A DNA stretch of 64,000 nt, taken from the NCBI RefSeq assembly GCF_001695625.1, contig NZ_MBPN01000010.1:1-64000 (forward strand), in the 5' to 3' direction. Shown here in pieces: positions 62,450 through 64,000 of the stretch (within the stretch, counting starts at the first letter, position 1; each line of letters starts with the position of its first letter). Below the pieces are notes generated by a model. The model saw only the letters and a program-made list of their open reading frames with translations. It did no database searches and had not been told where the DNA came from. The translations under genes and the position numbers were made by a program. The stretch is from Pseudomonas defluvii. GTDB taxonomy: Bacteria > Pseudomonadota > Gammaproteobacteria > Pseudomonadales > Pseudomonadaceae.

Positions 62450-63838
62450 TTACTCGCCCGCAGCGCCGTCGGCGCGCTTGCGTTTGCTGCCGCTGCGCTT
62501 GCGTTTGCGTGGGCCTGCGCCAGCACCCTCATCGCGGCTGCCGAGTTCGCGGATCATGTCGCGACGCTCACTTTCGTTGCACTCCTGATAGTCAGTCCAC
62601 CATTGGCCAAGACCATCGGTGTCCTCGCCCGCACTTTCGCGCAGCAGCAGGAAGTCATAGCCGGCTCGGAAGCGCGGGTTGTCCAGCAACAGGTCGGCAC
62701 GTTTGCCGCTGCGCCGTGGCAGGCGCTCCTGCATGTCCCAGATTTCACGGATGGGCATGGTGAAACGCTTGGGGATTGCGATGCGTTGGCACTGTTCGCT
62801 GATCAGTTCGTGCGCCGCTTCGTTCATGGCCGGGATAGGCGGCATGCCTCGGCTCTGCAAATGCAGCGCACGTGTTGGCAGGGCAGGCCAGAGCATGGCA
62901 GCGAAAAGGAAGGCAGGGGTTACCGGCTTGCCTTGTTTGACCCGTAGATCCGTGTTGATCAACGCTTGGCTGATCAAGGTATGGGTGTAGGTCGGATGGT
63001 CTTCCAGTGCCTGGGCGCTGGCCGGGAACAGTGGATCGAACAGTTGCAGGTCGACCAGCATCTCGAAGGTATCGGCGGCCTGGCCGGAGAGGAACAGCTT
63101 GAGGCTTTCCTCGAACAGGCGTGCAGACGGAATCTCACGCAGCATCGGCGCCAGTTGGCGAATCGGGGCGACGGTGTGCTTCTCGATGCCGAAGTTCAGC
63201 TTGGCGGCGAAACGCACCGCACGCAGCATGCGTACCGGGTCTTCCTGGTAGCGCTGGGTCGGGTCGCCGATCAGGCGGATCAAGCGGTTACGAATATCGT
63301 GTACGCCGTTGGCATAATCGAGAATGCGCTCGCTGATCGGATCGTAGTACAGCGCATTGATGGTGAAGTCGCGGCGCTGCGCGTCTTCTTCCAATGTGCC
63401 GTAGACGTTATCGCGCAGGATGCGCCCACTCTCGTTGCGTGAGGACTGGTGGCTGTTTTCCTCTTCGCTTTCGGGGTGATTGGCGCGGAAGGTCGCGACT
63501 TCAATGATTTCACGGCCAAAGTGGACGTGAACCAGTTTGAAGCGACGGCCAATGACTCGGGCGTTGCGGAACTCCGCACGCACTTGCTCGGGGGTGGCGC
63601 TGGTGGCGACGTCGAAGTCTTTCGGCGTAATGCCCAGAAGCTGGTCGCGCACGCAGCCGCCGACCAGATAGGCCTGGTAGCCGGCGTTTTGCAGACGCTC
63701 GACGATGCTCACCGCATGACGACTGAATTGGCCACGTTGCAGCGAATGTTGACTGCTATTAATCACTTCAGGCGTGGTGCGCTGGTGGTGCGGGCCACGA
63801 ACGGGGGGACGGAACGACTGGAACAGCTTCTTCAGCAT
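62450..63838 (-). CDS. pcnB: Poly(A) polymerase I
   Basis: A 462-residue nucleotidyltransferase that adds poly(A) tails to RNA, aiding decay. The active site is LVGGCVRDQLLGITPKDFDV in the head domain, followed by RDFTINALYYDP and RLIRLIGDP; a basic C-terminal tail (PRKRKRSGSKRKRADG) helps RNA binding. ATG 63838 (MLKKLFQSFRPP) is preferred to a GTG at 63847. It is upstream of folK and panBCD, a usual pseudomonad order. Confidence 0.95.
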   Translation of the reverse strand: MLKKLFQSFRPPVRGPHHQRTTPEVINSSQHSLQRGQFSRHAVSIVERLQNAGYQAYLVGGCVRDQLLGITPKDFDVATSATPEQVRAEFRNARVIGRRFKLVHVHFGREIIEVATFRANHPESEEENSHQSSRNESGRILRDNVYGTLEEDAQRRDFTINALYYDPISERILDYANGVHDIRNRLIRLIGDPTQRYQEDPVRMLRAVRFAAKLNFGIEKHTVAPIRQLAPMLREIPSARLFEESLKLFLSGQAADTFEMLVDLQLFDPLFPASAQALEDHPTYTHTLISQALINTDLRVKQGKPVTPAFLFAAMLWPALPTRALHLQSRGMPPIPAMNEAAHELISEQCQRIAIPKRFTMPIREIWDMQERLPRRSGKRADLLLDNPRFRAGYDFLLLRESAGEDTDGLGQWWTDYQECNESERRDMIRELGSRDEGAGAGPRKRKRSGSKRKRADGAAGE

Positions 63839-63966
63839 GGGATGCACTGTTTGAAGGAATTTTCAGCCATAAACGAAGAATGGCCGCATGATAGGCGGGG
63901 ATTCTAGCATTTACTCTGGGAATGGTGTAGGCAACAGCGTGAGGGGGTGCAGGTAGGAAAACTACA

Positions 63967-63986
63967 AGGGGAGCCGAAGCTCCCCT
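63967..63986 (-). terminator. UUCG-loop terminator at the right edge (likely ends CrcZ or cbrB transcript)
   Basis: On the minus strand AGGGGAGC-TTCG-GCTCCCCT forms an 8-bp stem with the stable UUCG loop and is followed by TGTAGTTTTCC. In pseudomonads cbrB and the small RNA gene crcZ lie immediately upstream of pcnB, so this is probably the 3' end of CrcZ; the RNA body is outside the window. No gene is seen in 63848-63960. Confidence 0.6.
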
Positions 63987-64000
63987 GGAATGTAGTTGCG

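Overview
The window is a Pseudomonas chromosome segment, most likely of the P. putida group. Evidence is the gene order lldP/lut locus - smpB - ratA/rnfH - bamE - fur - recN - grpE/dnaK/dnaJ - dapB - carAB - greA - yhbY/rlmE - ftsH/folP/glmM/tpiA/secG - rimP/nusA/infB/rbfA/truB/rpsO/pnp - pgi - panDCB - folK - pcnB, the GC-rich codon use, a TTG-started carA, a cysteine-free Fur, and a proteobacterial tmRNA with the tag ANDETYEGYALAA. Gene names rest on motifs and synteny recalled from known families; no database search was run.

Positions 1-9800 are an accessory island next to the 3' end of ssrA. It begins with the right end of an ISL3-family insertion sequence that has cut into hsdS of a type I restriction-modification locus. 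Four tightly coupled genes follow: a DUF262 protein, a DUF262-DUF1524 protein (GmrSD-like), an intact-looking HsdR motor/nuclease, and a YgjP-like zinc metallopeptidase. No hsdM is in the window; it would be expected to the left of the IS. The island ends with a decayed tyrosine recombinase and a decayed small partner gene, directly beside ssrA (9808-10199, minus strand), a classical integration site.

Positions 10300-19000 hold a lactate locus: lldP-lutA-lutB-lutC-dld on the minus strand and the GntR-type regulator lldR divergently on the plus strand. A perfect palindrome between them is the likely LldR operator. The operon covers uptake, L-lactate oxidation (LutABC) and D-lactate/2-hydroxyacid oxidation (FAD/Fe-S Dld).

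Positions 19000-36000 are core housekeeping genes: smpB, an NSS-family sodium symporter, ratA-rnfH, bamE, fur, recN under a LexA box, grpE and dnaK each with a near-consensus sigma-32 promoter, dnaJ, dapB, and carA-carB-greA. The carA leader holds a strong intrinsic terminator and an arginine-rich reading frame suggestive of attenuation.

Positions 36000-51000 hold ftsH-folP-glmM-tpiA-secG, tRNA-Leu(GAG), initiator tRNA-Met, and the transcription/translation operon rimP-nusA-infB-rbfA-truB-rpsO-pnp, with hairpins in several leaders.

Positions 51000-64000 hold a BON-domain periplasmic protein, a DUF748 AsmA-like protein, a COG1092 methyltransferase, a thiolase, a DUF2236 protein, pgi, panDCB, folK and pcnB. 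At the right edge is a UUCG-loop terminator which, from cbrAB-crcZ-pcnB synteny, may end the CrcZ small RNA. The most unusual content is the DUF262 pair built into a broken type I restriction operon; the rest is largely ordinary core genome.
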